DNA of 64,000 nucleotides, from contig NW_026731979.1 in assembly GCF_028476545.1 (NCBI RefSeq), positions 1 to 64,000 on the forward strand. Reading direction: 5' to 3'. This DNA is from Physella acuta (taxonomy: Eukaryota > Mollusca > Gastropoda > Physidae). Positions 1 through 44,180 of the stretch are shown one piece after another; positions within the stretch are counted from its first letter, which is position 1; each line of letters starts with the position of its first letter. The translations under genes were made by a program, and so were the position numbers. The notes under the pieces are model-generated. The model was given only the letters and a program-made list of their open reading frames with translations, did no database searches and was not told the origin of the DNA.

Positions 1-150
1 CTCTCCCCCTACTATTTTATCATCTGAACTGGATCAGACCAGTTTTCAGTAAAATTTACCTTTTTTTTTTCGATTTGGTGTCAAACTCTGAAGGATCCCA
101 TGGTGTCACCCTCTAAACTCTAAACAATATTACTCTGTGCGGACCGCTCC
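1..150. other. intergenic, no gene seen
   Basis: AT-rich sequence with a T run and no convincing reading frame. It leads into the first MITE. Confidence 0.4.
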
Positions 151-445
151 CAGTGCCGGCGCCAGGTTATTTAGCGCCCTAGGCAAAACTTATTAAAAGC
201 GCCCCCCCCCCCCCCGCAATTTTTGTTCGTGCCCCAGTATTTATCAGAGGCGTAGCGACCCTTCCCGGCGCCCGGGGACAAACTTTCGATGTGCAACCCC
301 CCCCCCCCCCTCAAACTTTCGATTTGCACCCCCCCCCCCCCCCCCCTCAAACTTTCAATTTGTTTTTTCCAACCCATTTTGGCGCCCCTACGGACAGCGC
401 CCTAGGCGACCGCCTAGTTTCGCCTTATAGGTAGCGCCGGCCCTG
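151..445. mobile_element. hAT-type MITE carrying an inserted second MITE fragment
   Basis: The ends are inverted: CAGTGCCGGCGCC at the left and GGTAGCGCCGGCCCTG at the right. The flanks ACCGCTCC (143-150) and ACCGCACC (446-453) match at 7 of 8 positions, as expected for the 8-bp target duplication of hAT transposons. Inside, from about 245, lies a piece of a second family that starts CAGAGGCGTAGCGACC and carries the C-rich AAACTTTCGATTTGCA repeats also found at 46.2 and 47.5 kb. No transposase is present. Confidence 0.75.
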
Positions 446-734
446 ACCGCACCCCCCCCCCCATTACTTCGACCGATACGCCTACTAATTAGTTAAAATA
501 ATTCTACTAGCCTCGGCTACAAGCTACAATATAGGCCTACTACAGATCTAGCAGTAAAGAAAAACACTCCTTTATTGTTGTTTTTTTTTTTTTGGTTTTT
601 TTTTTTTGGTTTTTTTTTTTTTAGAAATGTCCGTATTGATACCCAGACACTGGTGTGAATTCTCTTAATAATTAAAGTTCCCTTTACGAACCTGGCGGTC
701 CATGGGGACAAATGAAGTAGAGCTCACCTGTTAT

Positions 735-941
735 CAGTGTTTCTTCCAGACTTTTTTCTCCGGGGGGGGCACTTGAAATTTTCGGGGGGGGGCGGTAAAC
801 TTTCTTCGGGGGGGGCGGACACTGTTAAAAGTATATATTTTCTATATAAATAATATAAATTTCATTTCGTTCGGGGGGGGCGGTAAAAAAATTTTCGGGG
901 GGGCTTCGCCCCCCCCGAAGAGATGCCTGGAAGAAACTCTG
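735..941. mobile_element. hAT-type MITE, CAGTGTTTCTTCCAG family
   Basis: This 207-bp non-autonomous element has inverted ends, CAGTGTTTCTTCCAG at the left and CTGGAAGAAACTCTG at the right. It is flanked by a perfect 8-bp duplication CCTGTTAT (727-734 and 942-949). The interior is G-rich with an AT-rich centre. Relatives lie near 17.6, 23.4, 46.6, 47.8 and 48.7 kb. Confidence 0.85.
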
Positions 942-1113
942 CCTGTTATGTGACCTCGCCATATGGGCGAATAACGTCGTTACACATGTAGATTACCGAT
1001 TAGTTATCTCCCCCTTTCCCCCCCCCCCCCCCCCCCAACTTAGCGCATCGTTTTAAACCAAGATTTCTAGTACAAAACTAATAAATTAAAAACGATCCAA
1101 ATCACTCTAGCAA

Positions 1114-1186
1114 GGGGCTGTAGCTCAAGTGGTAGAGCGCTCGCTTAGCATGTGAGAGGTACGGGGATCGATACCCCGCTGCTCCA
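1114..1186 (+). tRNA. tRNA-Ala (anticodon AGC)
   Basis: The 73-nt sequence folds as a cloverleaf. The D stem is AGCTC/GAGC. The anticodon stem CTCGC/GTGAG closes a 7-nt loop TTAGCAT with AGC at 1147-1149, and the T stem is CGGGG/CCCCG. The discriminator is A and a TTTT terminator follows at about 1190. The acceptor stem has one G-T and one T-T pair. The T loop begins ATC instead of TTC, which weakens the internal B box, so a slightly decayed copy is possible. The SINEs nearby have different heads and do not explain it. Confidence 0.78.
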
Positions 1187-1692
1187 AAATTTTGGCATTA
1201 TGTTTTATTTAGCCTAAATGTGTCGCTTGATCTCTTTTCTTGGTCTCTCTTTCTACCTCTTCCCACGACCCCAATTATAATTCTTGAGTGAACAAAAGCG
1301 TTTATGTTTTTCGATGTGAAAATGTAAGAACTGTAGCTAAATATCACAGGCCAAGACGACTGGTTTTTGTTTTTTTGAATTGACAAATTCATTTGCTTTC
1401 TCGTGAAAAATCAAATTTTAGTTGGAATTTTTTGCAATAATTGAAGCTACATTTAAAGTTTGTTTTGGCATTTTTTATGTAGTTGTCATGTTGACGTTTT
1501 TTATCTAACCGGATGTTGATAAAAGCGGTTCTTTTAAAAACAGAATTAACATTTACAACCTGATGTTAAAAAAGTTAAAAAAACTGTTAGATCTAGATTG
1601 AACTAAAACCCGGAGTATTTACTATTTAGATCTTGTAAATTTATAATTTATACTAAATTCACAAGAAACTCGAAGAAAGTCATAACATCTAA
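1187..1692. other. intergenic, no gene seen
   Basis: AT-rich sequence between the tRNA and the inverted-repeat element. The only reading frames are short and antisense-like. Confidence 0.4.
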
Positions 1693-2984
1693 CGGTAAAA
1701 CTCCATTTTAGCGTATTTTATTCCCCGCTTGACGTTCACCTCCAGTTGAGCATACCGAAACACACAAAATGTGACAAAAACGTTAGGAAAGCACAGATCT
1801 ACTTATGGTAATCTATCGTTTTGGGTACGTAAAATCGCCCGCGATTTGTAATGTGAAAAACAGGTGACTCCTTAAATTTTAATAATTATTTCACATTTTG
1901 AGGAAGATTTATGTTTAAAAAAATTCAAAAATGTTTCCTTGATTCATTTATGTACCTGTTTTTAAACAATTGAATTAAAACTTTTCCGTAATAAATGAAG
2001 ACTAGCGATGTTTCCAACAGATGCAACCATGCACATTTACTATAGCAGCCATCTTGTCTAAGTTTTATTTTTATAAGCTTTTAGCGCCAGATTCAGGGGG
2101 AAGCCACTCTATTTTACAAATGGCTGCTGTTTATATAGCAAATCTTGCTCTCAGACACTGCTGTTTAAAGTTAATTTCTGGCCTATATCGATATATTTAG
2201 CCATTGATTTAGGTTTATTATTCATTTATCTATAATATTTGACACAAACATATCACAATATACTTCTATTAAAGCCTTGACAATGAGGTAACGTTTTCGT
2301 ACATAAATAGCCGCGGGCGATTTTACGTACCCAAAACGATAGATTACCCTACTTATTTTTTTTTATAACTGCAATTTTTTATTAGAAAAGGTAAAAAAAA
2401 AACAAAAAAAACATTAGACTAAGAACTGTTCCAATTAACTATCGTGTGATCGTCAGCGGGAGAAAAATCCTTACATGGTCGCTGGTTCACCGTTAGTTCA
2501 CATTGACTTTAATTATTAAATTATCAGCATACGTCATAGCTCGGGCAATAGCTGTTTGAAATTGTGTTGGCCTCAGTTTTGGGGTCATTGTAATTGTAAG
2601 TTCATTAATATTTATTTATAGTATCATGCCTGGGAGATACTTGTAACAGTACAAACTTAACCGCCTTGCAATTGTGAGTTACGTTTACTTACGTATTTCA
2701 CCCATTGCCATGAAAATTCTGATGCACGAACATTGCACATTTAATATTCTAAATTTGGATTTTTCTCAACTTTTCACAAAAGTAAATTATCAAAATCTAA
2801 AACAAAGTCAGTCTCTTTGTTTTTTTTATTCATTTTTATTCATTTGTTAAAACAAAAATACAATACAAATAATAAATCGTGTTTTCCTAATGTTTTGGTG
2901 TGTTTCGGTTGTTATAATAAAATATGCTCAACTGGAGGTAAACAAGAAGTGGAGAATAAAATACGCTAAAATGGAGTTTTACCG
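1693..2984. mobile_element. 1.3-kb non-autonomous DNA element with terminal inverted repeats
   Basis: The outer arms are diverged inverted copies of about 100 bp. The left begins CGGTAAAACTCCATTTTAGC and the right ends with its complement, GCTAAAATGGAGTTTTACCG. The arms share further blocks such as CACCTCCAGTTGAGCATA. A second, perfect 35-bp inverted pair lies inside at 1809-1843 and 2312-2346. There is no transposase frame and I found no clear target duplication, so the superfamily is left open. Confidence 0.65.
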
Positions 2985-3420
2985 GCTAGGCCATTAGGGA
3001 CAGGGTTAGGTTAGCAACCTGAACTTGTTACTTAGTAATACTTAGCATTGACATTAGCCAGTCCTGAGTGTATTTAGTTAACTACCAGTAGCCTAACACC
3101 CCTTTTTTAAAGAAGATTCCATTATCTGACACCGGTGTAAACATTCTCCTGATGTTTTTTTTAAAAATGTGGTCCTTATGAAAGGAACATTGACAACCAC
3201 ACACAATTTATATTTTGATCTATGTCAACAATAATTAGTAACAATTAGTGTTTATTCTGGCAGTTGACTAAATATCAACCAAAATATTATTCTGTTGGCT
3301 TTTGATCCAATGATTTAAACCAATGTTATTGGCTATTTAGTCAAAATTGGAATTTCTAACAATTTAAGTATTCTATGCTAATGTTTTCATACAATTATTG
3401 TTACATTTTTTTAATGACAG
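2985..3420 (+). other. upstream region of the DSN1-like gene
   Basis: AT-rich sequence ending in a usable acceptor (TTTTTTTAATGACAG, 3406-3420) just before the start-codon exon. This implies an untranslated first exon upstream, which I could not place. Confidence 0.35.
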
Positions 3421-3430
3421 TATTGCTACA

Positions 3431-5870
3431 ATGGAACAAGAACAGGTCCTAAGTGAACAATTGATTAGCTCTATAATTGGTGACCTGCAACTGCCCTTCT
3501 GCAATGATTCTAATGTAAGCAAACATAAACTGGATACCACAACAGACCTTGAAAGGGAGGCCAGTAGAAAATCGAAGAAGAAACGACGTTCCAGTTTATC
3601 AAATCACCGGAGATCTATCACCGGTTTTATATCTACAAAAGTAAATCTAGGTAAAATTCTTTGCCATTTAAATGTTTTATGTCAAACGAATCTTGCCATC
3701 GATTATTCCTTTTGAAATACCGACCTTAAATCTTAAAGCTGTGTCATTTTTAAAAACATTAATTTTCTTCTTCTTTTTCGTTCTTAATTATTAGTGTTGA
3801 AGGGGGTCGAGATTTATCTGCCAGTGGGTTTGAACTTGAGACTTTGTTCGAATTTATCAACCATGAGCTTTTTGCCGACTCGACCACGCCTCCAACACAA
3901 TTAAGCGTTGCGGGTCAACTGTTTATGCGCCATTGAGGCCATTAACTCCGATTTCAGCCTGCTTTTCTTTTTGGATTTGCTTCCATAGCCTTTGTCCAAC
4001 CAAGAACAAACTACTAGGCAGTAGTTGTTTAATTTTGGAGTTGTCTCTCCTAGAAGAGTGGCTGTCCCCTGCTAACAAGCCTCATCTGCCCGAGGATTCG
4101 AACCCGAGACTTTTCGGTTTAGCAACAATGAGCTTTACCGACTCGACCACGCCGACCCCTAATTTTCTTCTATTATTAATGAGAATGTTGTTTGTTTAAT
4201 GTATTAGGAAAATTGGTTGTGGTTAGTTATAATTCCATCTAATTAGTTAGATTGTTAGTATTTAAAATTACTCCAGTTCATTCATTTTGAAATACAGACC
4301 TTAAAAATTAAAGCTGTGTCATTTTTTTTTTAAATTAATTTTCTTCTATTATTAATGAGAATGTTGTTTGTTTAATGTATTAGGAAAATTGGTTGTGGTT
4401 AGTTATAATTCCATCTAATTAGTTAGATTGTTAGTATTTAAAATTACTCCAGTTCTCTCCCCTTACTTAAAACCAAACACATTTCAATTTATTTTAAACA
4501 TTTTATTTTTGTTTTTATTGAGGTTTTTTTTAAATTATGATTTATATGAACATTAGTCATTTAACTGTTCCATTGACATAGTCCCTGGAATATTTCATTA
4601 TCGCAATTTGTATGAATCTCATGCTCTAGTTTGCGGCAAATAAAATGCATACAATTTTATAAGCTAAAATGTTATTTTCAGAGACAGAACCTTCAAGCCA
4701 AGGGAGCTCAGAGAATGAGGGTAGTCAGCAGAGTCAATCTTCTGAGTCTGATAAGAGGTAGCTTTTCTCACTGACTTTTAGTTATTTTTAAAAACAAATT
4801 TTAGAAAGATGTGGGAGAAAAAAAAATAATTAAATTTGATATTTTAAAACAGATAGTAGGATTAGTTGTGAGAAGCACAGTAAATAACATAGTGTGTAAT
4901 TTTTACTTAATACCATAATGATATAGATCTAGTTTTCTAGCTCAAATTTTCTCAAAATCTATTTTAGGTTACCTGGAAGCTCTGTTGACAGCCCTTTAGA
5001 TATCACAATATCCAAGTTGGAAGCTGACATAGCCAAGTTTGTTTTCTAAATAATTTTTTTGTTCTTGTAATTTTGACATTTAAAATTAGTGATAAAACTC
5101 TTGTCTTTAGAAGAGCATTGTCATTATATTTGTAGTGTATCAAATAATATGGGAGCTAACCTTGGCAGTCATATACTGTAACATTGTTAGAATAGCACCA
5201 CTGTTGTAATGTTAGTGAAATGTACATTAAATAGTGAGTTAAGAATCATCAGTCATCATCTGGATGCCAACCACAGTAGATCAAATAAACTATGACTGTT
5301 TTTGTGCTAAACCTAGTTGTGTTATTTAGAATCCATCATTTATCATAAAACCAATACCATGAATATTTCATTATTGGTTTAACGTTATTGTCGCAGTCAA
5401 AATATTAACTAGGGCTATTTGACTTTATCTGATGCATAAATATAAATACTGACATAAATATTCAAGCCCCTAACAGCCTTATTAAAATAAAAATATAAAT
5501 TTTTATGCCACTAATGCAGAATGTCAATTTTGTGATTAAAATACTTATAGTACTAGAATATTCTATTTAACTTTATATTATCCACAACCAATATTTATAT
5601 CACTTTTAAAATTTTTTCCAGATTTGAAAATGAATGCAAAGAATGGGACAAGCTCTTCTCTGACTATAAACAAAAGGAAAGTGAAACCAAAACGTAAGTT
5701 TGTTGTAGAAATTCCCTTATCTTTCTCCTAGCTTTATGGTGGGCTATCTTGTATGATCACTATAAATTTCTTCCTATTCATACAATTTAAAAAAAAAATC
5801 TGTGGTTGAATGATGTATGTACAGATTCATTCCACCAGTGGTACCAACATTATTTAAATTGATTAGTACA

Positions 5871-5940
<70 letters not shown>

Positions 5941-8774
5941 TTATCAAACAGTATAGATCTAGCTTCAGAGCATTTTAATTTTTATTCTATCATTTATGTT
6001 CACTATCAAATTTTTAGCATAAAACTAGTTACTATTTTGATAAGTTACTAGGTGAACCCTACTACAGATAAAGTAGGGTTCACCTGTTTCTGTGACCTCA
6101 GCATATGAAGAAGTACTGTGCTCAACTGCATTAACTTTCCCTAAAAGAAGTACTTATAAGAGTTTGATGTCCTACAGATTCGAACCAGGCATCATTACTC
6201 AAGACTTTTGAGTCATGCGCTTTACCATCCAACAATGCTGTCCCTATCTCTTTATCTTTTACAGATTGATTGTTATGCACTATTATTTTGGCAAAAAAGT
6301 AATTGTTTATAATTTATACTAATTTTTATGCACACAATTTGTACAGAATGTGTTCAGATCTGACCCTGTCTATGGAGAATGTACCAGCTAATTTAAAAGA
6401 ACTAGGAACCTCCGAGTACATCAAATGCCAGCCTTTAGATTTGCTGCAAACTAAACAGACGTTGGACAAACTTTTCCTAGATTTTGAATTTAATGTAAGA
6501 TTTTAAATTTATTTTTTATTCCATCTTGAACCATTTGATTTAGAAAGTACTAAGATTCTGTATAATTATGTAAACTCCTTAAAAACAGCCTACAATTTTA
6601 GCATGAGGTAATTATTTTTCTGAAAAATCATTTCCTTAAAAGAGTTGTCTCTCTTAGTTGTTGTAACCACTATGCCTTAAAGTTTTTAAATGTCACCACT
6701 ATAAAGTTTTTAAATGACAGACTAAATAAAATATAATATAAATTTTAACTTCAGTATCTGACTTTCTTGCTGGTATTCTAGTTGGCAAAAAAATGTTCTT
6801 TGATTACACCGGCAGTCTAGATGCTAAAATGTTTAATGGTTGATCCTTCTTTTCTTTTTTCCTGTTTGTGCCCACAACACGGGCAGATGAAGTAGAGTTC
6901 ATCTGTTTCATTGACCTTGACAAACAGGGGAATAATGTGGTCAGCACTATGCCAAGCCGCCTTTGTTTCCCTAATGTGAGTTAGATACCCATCAGAGCTG
7001 GGTGGACTCAGAGACAGTCTACTGATTTGAACCTGGATTTGAACTCGCGACTTTCTGGTTAGCAGTCCAGCTCACTGGTTGATCCTAGCTTACCCTGATT
7101 GGACACACGTGTTGGGGCTCCTAGATCCCTCTCTGTGCTAGTGTGTACATAGGTTGGTTACTCAGTGATAACATACAATCAGAGCTAGAGCAACTTTGGG
7201 CTCACTGAAAAATCCTGAATTGCTGTTGATTCTATTCATTTTTTTATATATATATGTTTTAAATGCACACATGTCTATTGATAAACTTAATTAAATAGTT
7301 TAGTTAAGATTAATAAAAGTTAAGTTTTAAAACATCTCATGACATTGGTTCTTAAAGTCCAGTATATGTCTAACACATTTCACTTAAAAAAGATGTAGTT
7401 ATTTGAATAATGGTAGATAGACAAGTCAGCTTATAGACTACAAATTACTTCAGTTGCTTATACTGGCACAACTTTCTGATAACTGCTAAACTTTAAAAAT
7501 GTTGAGGGAAATTTAAAGTTTTTATTTAGGATTAATCTATCAATTCCACTTATGTCTATTATTTATTTAACTAAACATTTAAAATGTATCTTTAAATTCA
7601 TGTTGCTAGAAGTTGTACATGCCCCATTACAAAAAAGGTATTTGTTTATCACAGCTGTTTTCTTTAACCTGAGATGCACATATACGTCAAGGTGGTAGAA
7701 AATACTAATTAAAATTGTCTAAATGGCAGTCTTCTTCTTTGTTCTTAATTATTAGTGTTGAAGGGGATCGAGATTTATCTGCCAGTGGGTTTGAACTCGA
7801 GACTTTGTTCGAATTTATCAACCATGAGCTTTTTTGCTGACTCGACCACGCCTCCAACACAATTAAGCGTTACGTGTCAACTGGTTTTGCGCCATTGAGG
7901 CCATTGACTCAGATTTCAGCCTGCTTTTCTTTTTGGATTTGCTTCCATAGCCTTTGTCCAACCACGAACAAACTACAAGGCAGCAGTTGTTTAATTTTGG
8001 AGTTGTCTCTCCTAGAAGAGTGACCGTCCCCAGCTAACGAGCCTCCTCTGCCCGAGGGTTCGAACTCGAGACTTTTCGGTTTAGCAACCATGAGCTTTAC
8101 CGACTCGACCACGCCGTCCCCTAAATGGCAGTCATATGGAGACCTTCAGGATTCTACAATCTGTTACTGTTTAGAGTTTGCAAATTGGCATATTCCACTG
8201 AACATCATTTTCCATCAGACATTTGTGGCAACAGACAGTGAGAATAAAACATTATTTTAGTTATTCAAACAATGGCTTTTTTTTTTTATTTACAGCGCTC
8301 CTCTTGCATAAAAGATGTCAGGCTTATTAAAGAAACAGCTGAGTGTCTACATAGTTCCTTCAAACACATGTCCGGCAAGCTGTGTAAGTAGCACAGATTT
8401 GATAACTCACTTCCTCAGAACTAGACTTCTAACTTTTTCCTTGATTTATAGACCATCTTTTTCTAAATCCACCCAAGTATCAAAATTTTTTTGCTGTATC
8501 GTCCATTTATTTATTACACAAAATTTAATTTCACACATAGGGCCTATATGCTTAATATATAAATGTTAAGGAAAGCAAAAACTTTAGGCTTGTGAACTAT
8601 TTTTAAAAACTGGAGTTACTGTTTTAAACTTTCAACAGCTCCTTTCAAAGATGAAATACATACTAAATTTTCAATCAAATTTATATAATCTGTACCTGAT
8701 TTTTACATATTTTTTTTCTTTCAGCCGAAGGTTCAAAAAATTGGATAGATGATTTTCCTGAAAGCATGAAATAA
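3431..8774 (+). CDS. DSN1: DSN1-like subunit of the MIS12 kinetochore complex
   Basis: The coding exons are 3431-3650, 4682-4757, 4968-5036, 5622-5693, 6347-6494, 8296-8383 and 8725-8774. All junctions are GT-AG with matching phase and give 240 codons plus TAA. DSN1 is the MIS12-complex subunit that helps connect centromeric CENP-C to the outer kinetochore. Near residues 53-67 the protein reads KKKRRSSLSNHRRSITGF, which lines up with the human RRSSL...RRKSLPPF segment carrying the Aurora B sites. A Ser/Gln-rich linker follows. Then comes a coiled-coil stretch, KLEADIAKFENECKEWDKLF, resembling the human segment around FSLERQTWDQLL, and a helical tail ends at DDFPESMK. Human DSN1 is about 356 residues. 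Part of the head region between the basic motif and the coiled coil is missing here or lies in an exon I missed. The start at 3431 is the first in-frame ATG of its exon. An AATAAA overlaps the stop codon. Confidence 0.72.
3705..4455 (+). repeat. direct duplication of about 176 bp in DSN1 intron 1, left copy split by a SINE
   Basis: The segment running from TTTTGAAATAC...GACCTTAAA to AAAATTACTCCAGTTC occurs twice. One copy spans 3705-4279 and is interrupted by the SINE at 3772-4159. The other spans about 4280-4455 without it. Confidence 0.8.
3772..4159 (-). mobile_element. dimeric tRNA-headed SINE (family A)
   Basis: On the minus strand the element starts with a tRNA-like head having an A box (TGGTCGAGTCGG) and a B box (GGGTTCGAATCC). 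A second, weaker tRNA-like unit lies further in (GGCGTGGTCGAGTCGGCAA). It is flanked by a 12-bp duplication TAATTTTCTTCT (3760-3771 and 4160-4171). The same family occurs at 7731-8120 and, truncated, near 48.2 kb. Confidence 0.8.
5876..5937. repeat. (AT)n microsatellite
   Basis: About 60 bases of uninterrupted AT dinucleotide in DSN1 intron 4, between the exons ending at 5693 and starting at 6347. Confidence 0.95.
6066..6245 (-). mobile_element. tRNA-headed SINE (family B), diverged
   Basis: It has the family-B tail words (AAAGTAGGGTTCACCTGTTTC, then ACCTCAGCATATGAAG) followed by a decayed tRNA-like head ending near CTGTCCC. It lies in a DSN1 intron. Confidence 0.6.
6848..7075 (-). mobile_element. 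tRNA-headed SINE (family B)
   Basis: The body carries GGCAGATGAAGTAGAGTTCA, TTAGATACCCATCAGAGCTG and GGTGGACTCAG, and the tRNA-like head lies at the right. The flanks repeat TGGTTGATCCT (6837-6847 and 7076-7086), an 11-bp target duplication. It lies in a DSN1 intron. Confidence 0.8.
7731..8120 (-). mobile_element. dimeric tRNA-headed SINE (family A)
   Basis: A full-length relative of the copy at 3772-4159, with both tRNA-like units. It is flanked by a perfect 12-bp duplication CTAAATGGCAGT (7719-7730 and 8121-8132). It sits in the DSN1 intron before the exon at 8296. Confidence 0.85.
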
Positions 8775-8930
8775 ATTTTTTTACACTAGATACTGGAATT
8801 CTGAAATTATTTTTAATGATCTCCCTTTATTAATATTACATAACAAAACTTTGAAGTGAACAACTTGATCAAAAGTGGTTGTCCCTTCAACTTTTAGGTC
8901 TAAAGAGGCATCTTTTTACCTTTACTAACG

Positions 8931-9140
8931 ATTCATTGGGCAGATGAAGTAGAGTTCATGTTTCTTAGCCTTGGCATATGAAGAGATGGTGTTAACACCT
9001 TCCCTAGCAGCCTTTACTTTTCCTAAGACAGATACCCATCAGAAATGAGTGGACTCAGCAGTCACTAGTCTAAACCGAGATCTGAACTTAATACCTTTGG
9101 GTTAGCAGCCAAACGCTCTACCATTCGACCACTGTCCCAT
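8931..9140 (-). mobile_element. tRNA-headed SINE (family B)
   Basis: It begins CATTGGGCAGATGAAGTAGA and runs through ATACCCATCAGAAATGAG to a degenerate tRNA-like end (GCTCTACCATTCGACCACTG). It lies between the convergent DSN1 and SLC7 genes. Confidence 0.7.
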
Positions 9141-11547
9141 AACTTAAAATAGTTACCTTACTTTCAGTCTTGGGAAACAATAACAGAACAATAAGCTAGC
9201 TCTAAATTTTTTTATTTCTCAAAGCATTCCCAATGAACAAAAAAAAAAACACCCTCCCTTCAATATAACTGCATATCAAGCATTTGTCAAAAAGATGCAT
9301 TGTTTGAATCCACACAAAAAATAATCACTAATGCTAGGTACTAATGTATATATACAACAAGGGGAGAATCAGATGCCATGAACACAATTTTACTACAGAT
9401 CATCATCAATGACAGTGCATAATTGACATTCAGTACACGACAACCATGACATTAACACTTTAGAGTACCTTGTAAGTTTACACATTCAAAACATTTATTA
9501 CCATTTAAATCTAATTCATTTTAGTGTAATGATATGACTAAACCCATAGAATGAATTTTCCCCCCTCTGAGTTCATGAGAATTACTTTGAAACAATTAAA
9601 TCCAAAAGATCTCTCATTTCCTTTAATGTACAGAATAGAACAACATTCATTTGTGACAATCCCATAACTTAGTTTAAACTTAACCCACTCAGAATATACA
9701 GGGCCATCAAGCTTATCTAGAACTGAATCAAACATTTACCTAAAAAGTTAAAGAAAACACACTATATACACATGGATGACTGACATAAAAAATCTAGTGA
9801 AATATCTCATTTAAAATAAAGAAAGAAAATAAAAATGTCATTAAATCATATATTTAAAGACTTCTGTCAGTTTAAAGGAAGAAAATTGGTGTATTATATA
9901 TCTGAGCATGAGGGTAAGTCAACATCTATTTTAAAAACAAAATAAAACTTGCGAGATAAGGTAAAACAGAGATTTGTAAAACCAAAAACACAATTTTCAG
10001 AACTGATTATAGTCATGCTATTATTGTACAATGATTTATGTAAAAACCATAAGATTCAGACCATAAAATAATGTCTGAAACTGCTTAGTGTCCATAAAAA
10101 CTTTTTTTTAAAAATAAATGAGAAATGCACTGAACACACTCAAAAATTGAGAATTATAAATTTAACCTTATGTAATTAAAACAGTTGAATTAAAAAGCAA
10201 TATTGATAACTTGTAAAATGATAAAATTATTAGAATTTTTCTTTAAAGATATGAACTATTTGTCAAAAAAATGTATAAATATTTATATTAAACATTTGAA
10301 TGCAACATATTCAATTAATTTTCAATCTTGCACACATGGTAATTAAAATATTTATATAATGAGGGATTTACATTCAAATTATTCTAGGTTAAATCACGTA
10401 GCATTACATAATGACTTGCTCACAAACTAGACAGTTTGGTAATAAATTATAATTTTAAATAAAATTTTATCATAAATATCTCTAAAAGCAAATTTTATGT
10501 TACTGGACAATTAAAGGTAATGTGGCAAAAATCTACACAATGTAAAATGAATACCTAATATGTGGTAGAATAATTACCAGCATTCAACAGAATTTTTAAA
10601 CAACAATCTAAACTAAAAAAAATAAATTAAAATGTGTGACAATTCATGTATATATAAATATGTATGCGGAGATGGGAAAAGTCATAAATCATGATCGATG
10701 TAGAATGTATAAAGGGCACCAGTGTCTGTCTAATATGCAACTAAACATGCATGAAAAGGGCACATAGAAATTTCGCACACCCAGCACAATTTCATCACAT
10801 TTCACACACACATTCTGATTCTTTTTTTCCTGAGAACTAAACACACAGAGGAACAGTGGCATCAACAAATGAAGCCTTCCTTCCAACAATAATTGTCAGC
10901 TGATGGTATCTTTGTTTTGAAGAATAACATCTTCAATTACTAATATAGCCATCAGGTATCTTAGGAATCACACTTTAACTTAATTTAAATGGAATTACTT
11001 GTATATGATTTGTTAAAAAGTCAGACTAATGCAATACTTAAAATTACTTGAGAATATTACTAGTGAATAGTCAAATGGAATTACTTGTATATAATTTGTT
11101 AAAAAGTCAGACTAATGCAATACTTAAAATTACTTGAGAATATTACTAGTGAATAGTCCATATGAAACATTTTTTAAAAATAAATCTACATTTAAAAAAT
11201 TCTTTTACTTAGTGTTAACACATGCTTTGGTTGTAAATTTTTCAAGTACGAACCTTGATAGAAAAATATTTCCATTGACAATGCCTTATGCTAGTTGTTA
11301 TTTAAAACTAATCGACATAAAAAAAAAAGCTATTAAATAAAACTTCCCCTTCACAGGCTTAAGGCTTATTTGTTTTAAAGATTTTTCTTCTAAAACTGAC
11401 TGCACTGAATAACCTTACAGGCTATTGTTTTTCTGCTTATAGATCTAGTCACTGCAAAACCTGGCACTAAAATCACTTAACTAATTGTCAATAATTCTTC
11501 TCTTATTACAGCTGAACAAAAAATCATTACTAAACTTCCTATGATGT
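9141..11547 (-). other. probable 3' UTR of the SLC7 transporter
   Basis: About 2.4 kb of AT-rich sequence follows the SLC7 stop codon on the minus strand. It shows no further exon-like structure. A minus-strand AATAAA (TTTATT on + at 9211-9216) could end the transcript. The extent is inference. A 65-codon minus frame at 9735-9538 has no recognised relative and is treated as chance. Confidence 0.4.
10987..11158. repeat. 86-bp direct duplication
   Basis: Two nearly identical copies start AAATGGAATTACTTGTATAT at 10987 and 11073 and end at ACTAGTGAATAGTC. This is a recent tandem duplication inside the probable SLC7 3' UTR. Confidence 0.9.

Positions 11548-44180
<32,633 letters not shown>

Noticed and set aside
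7909-8112. Short frames inside the family-A SINEs (also 3933-4199)
   Set aside because: They lie wholly within repeated SINE sequence with target duplications.
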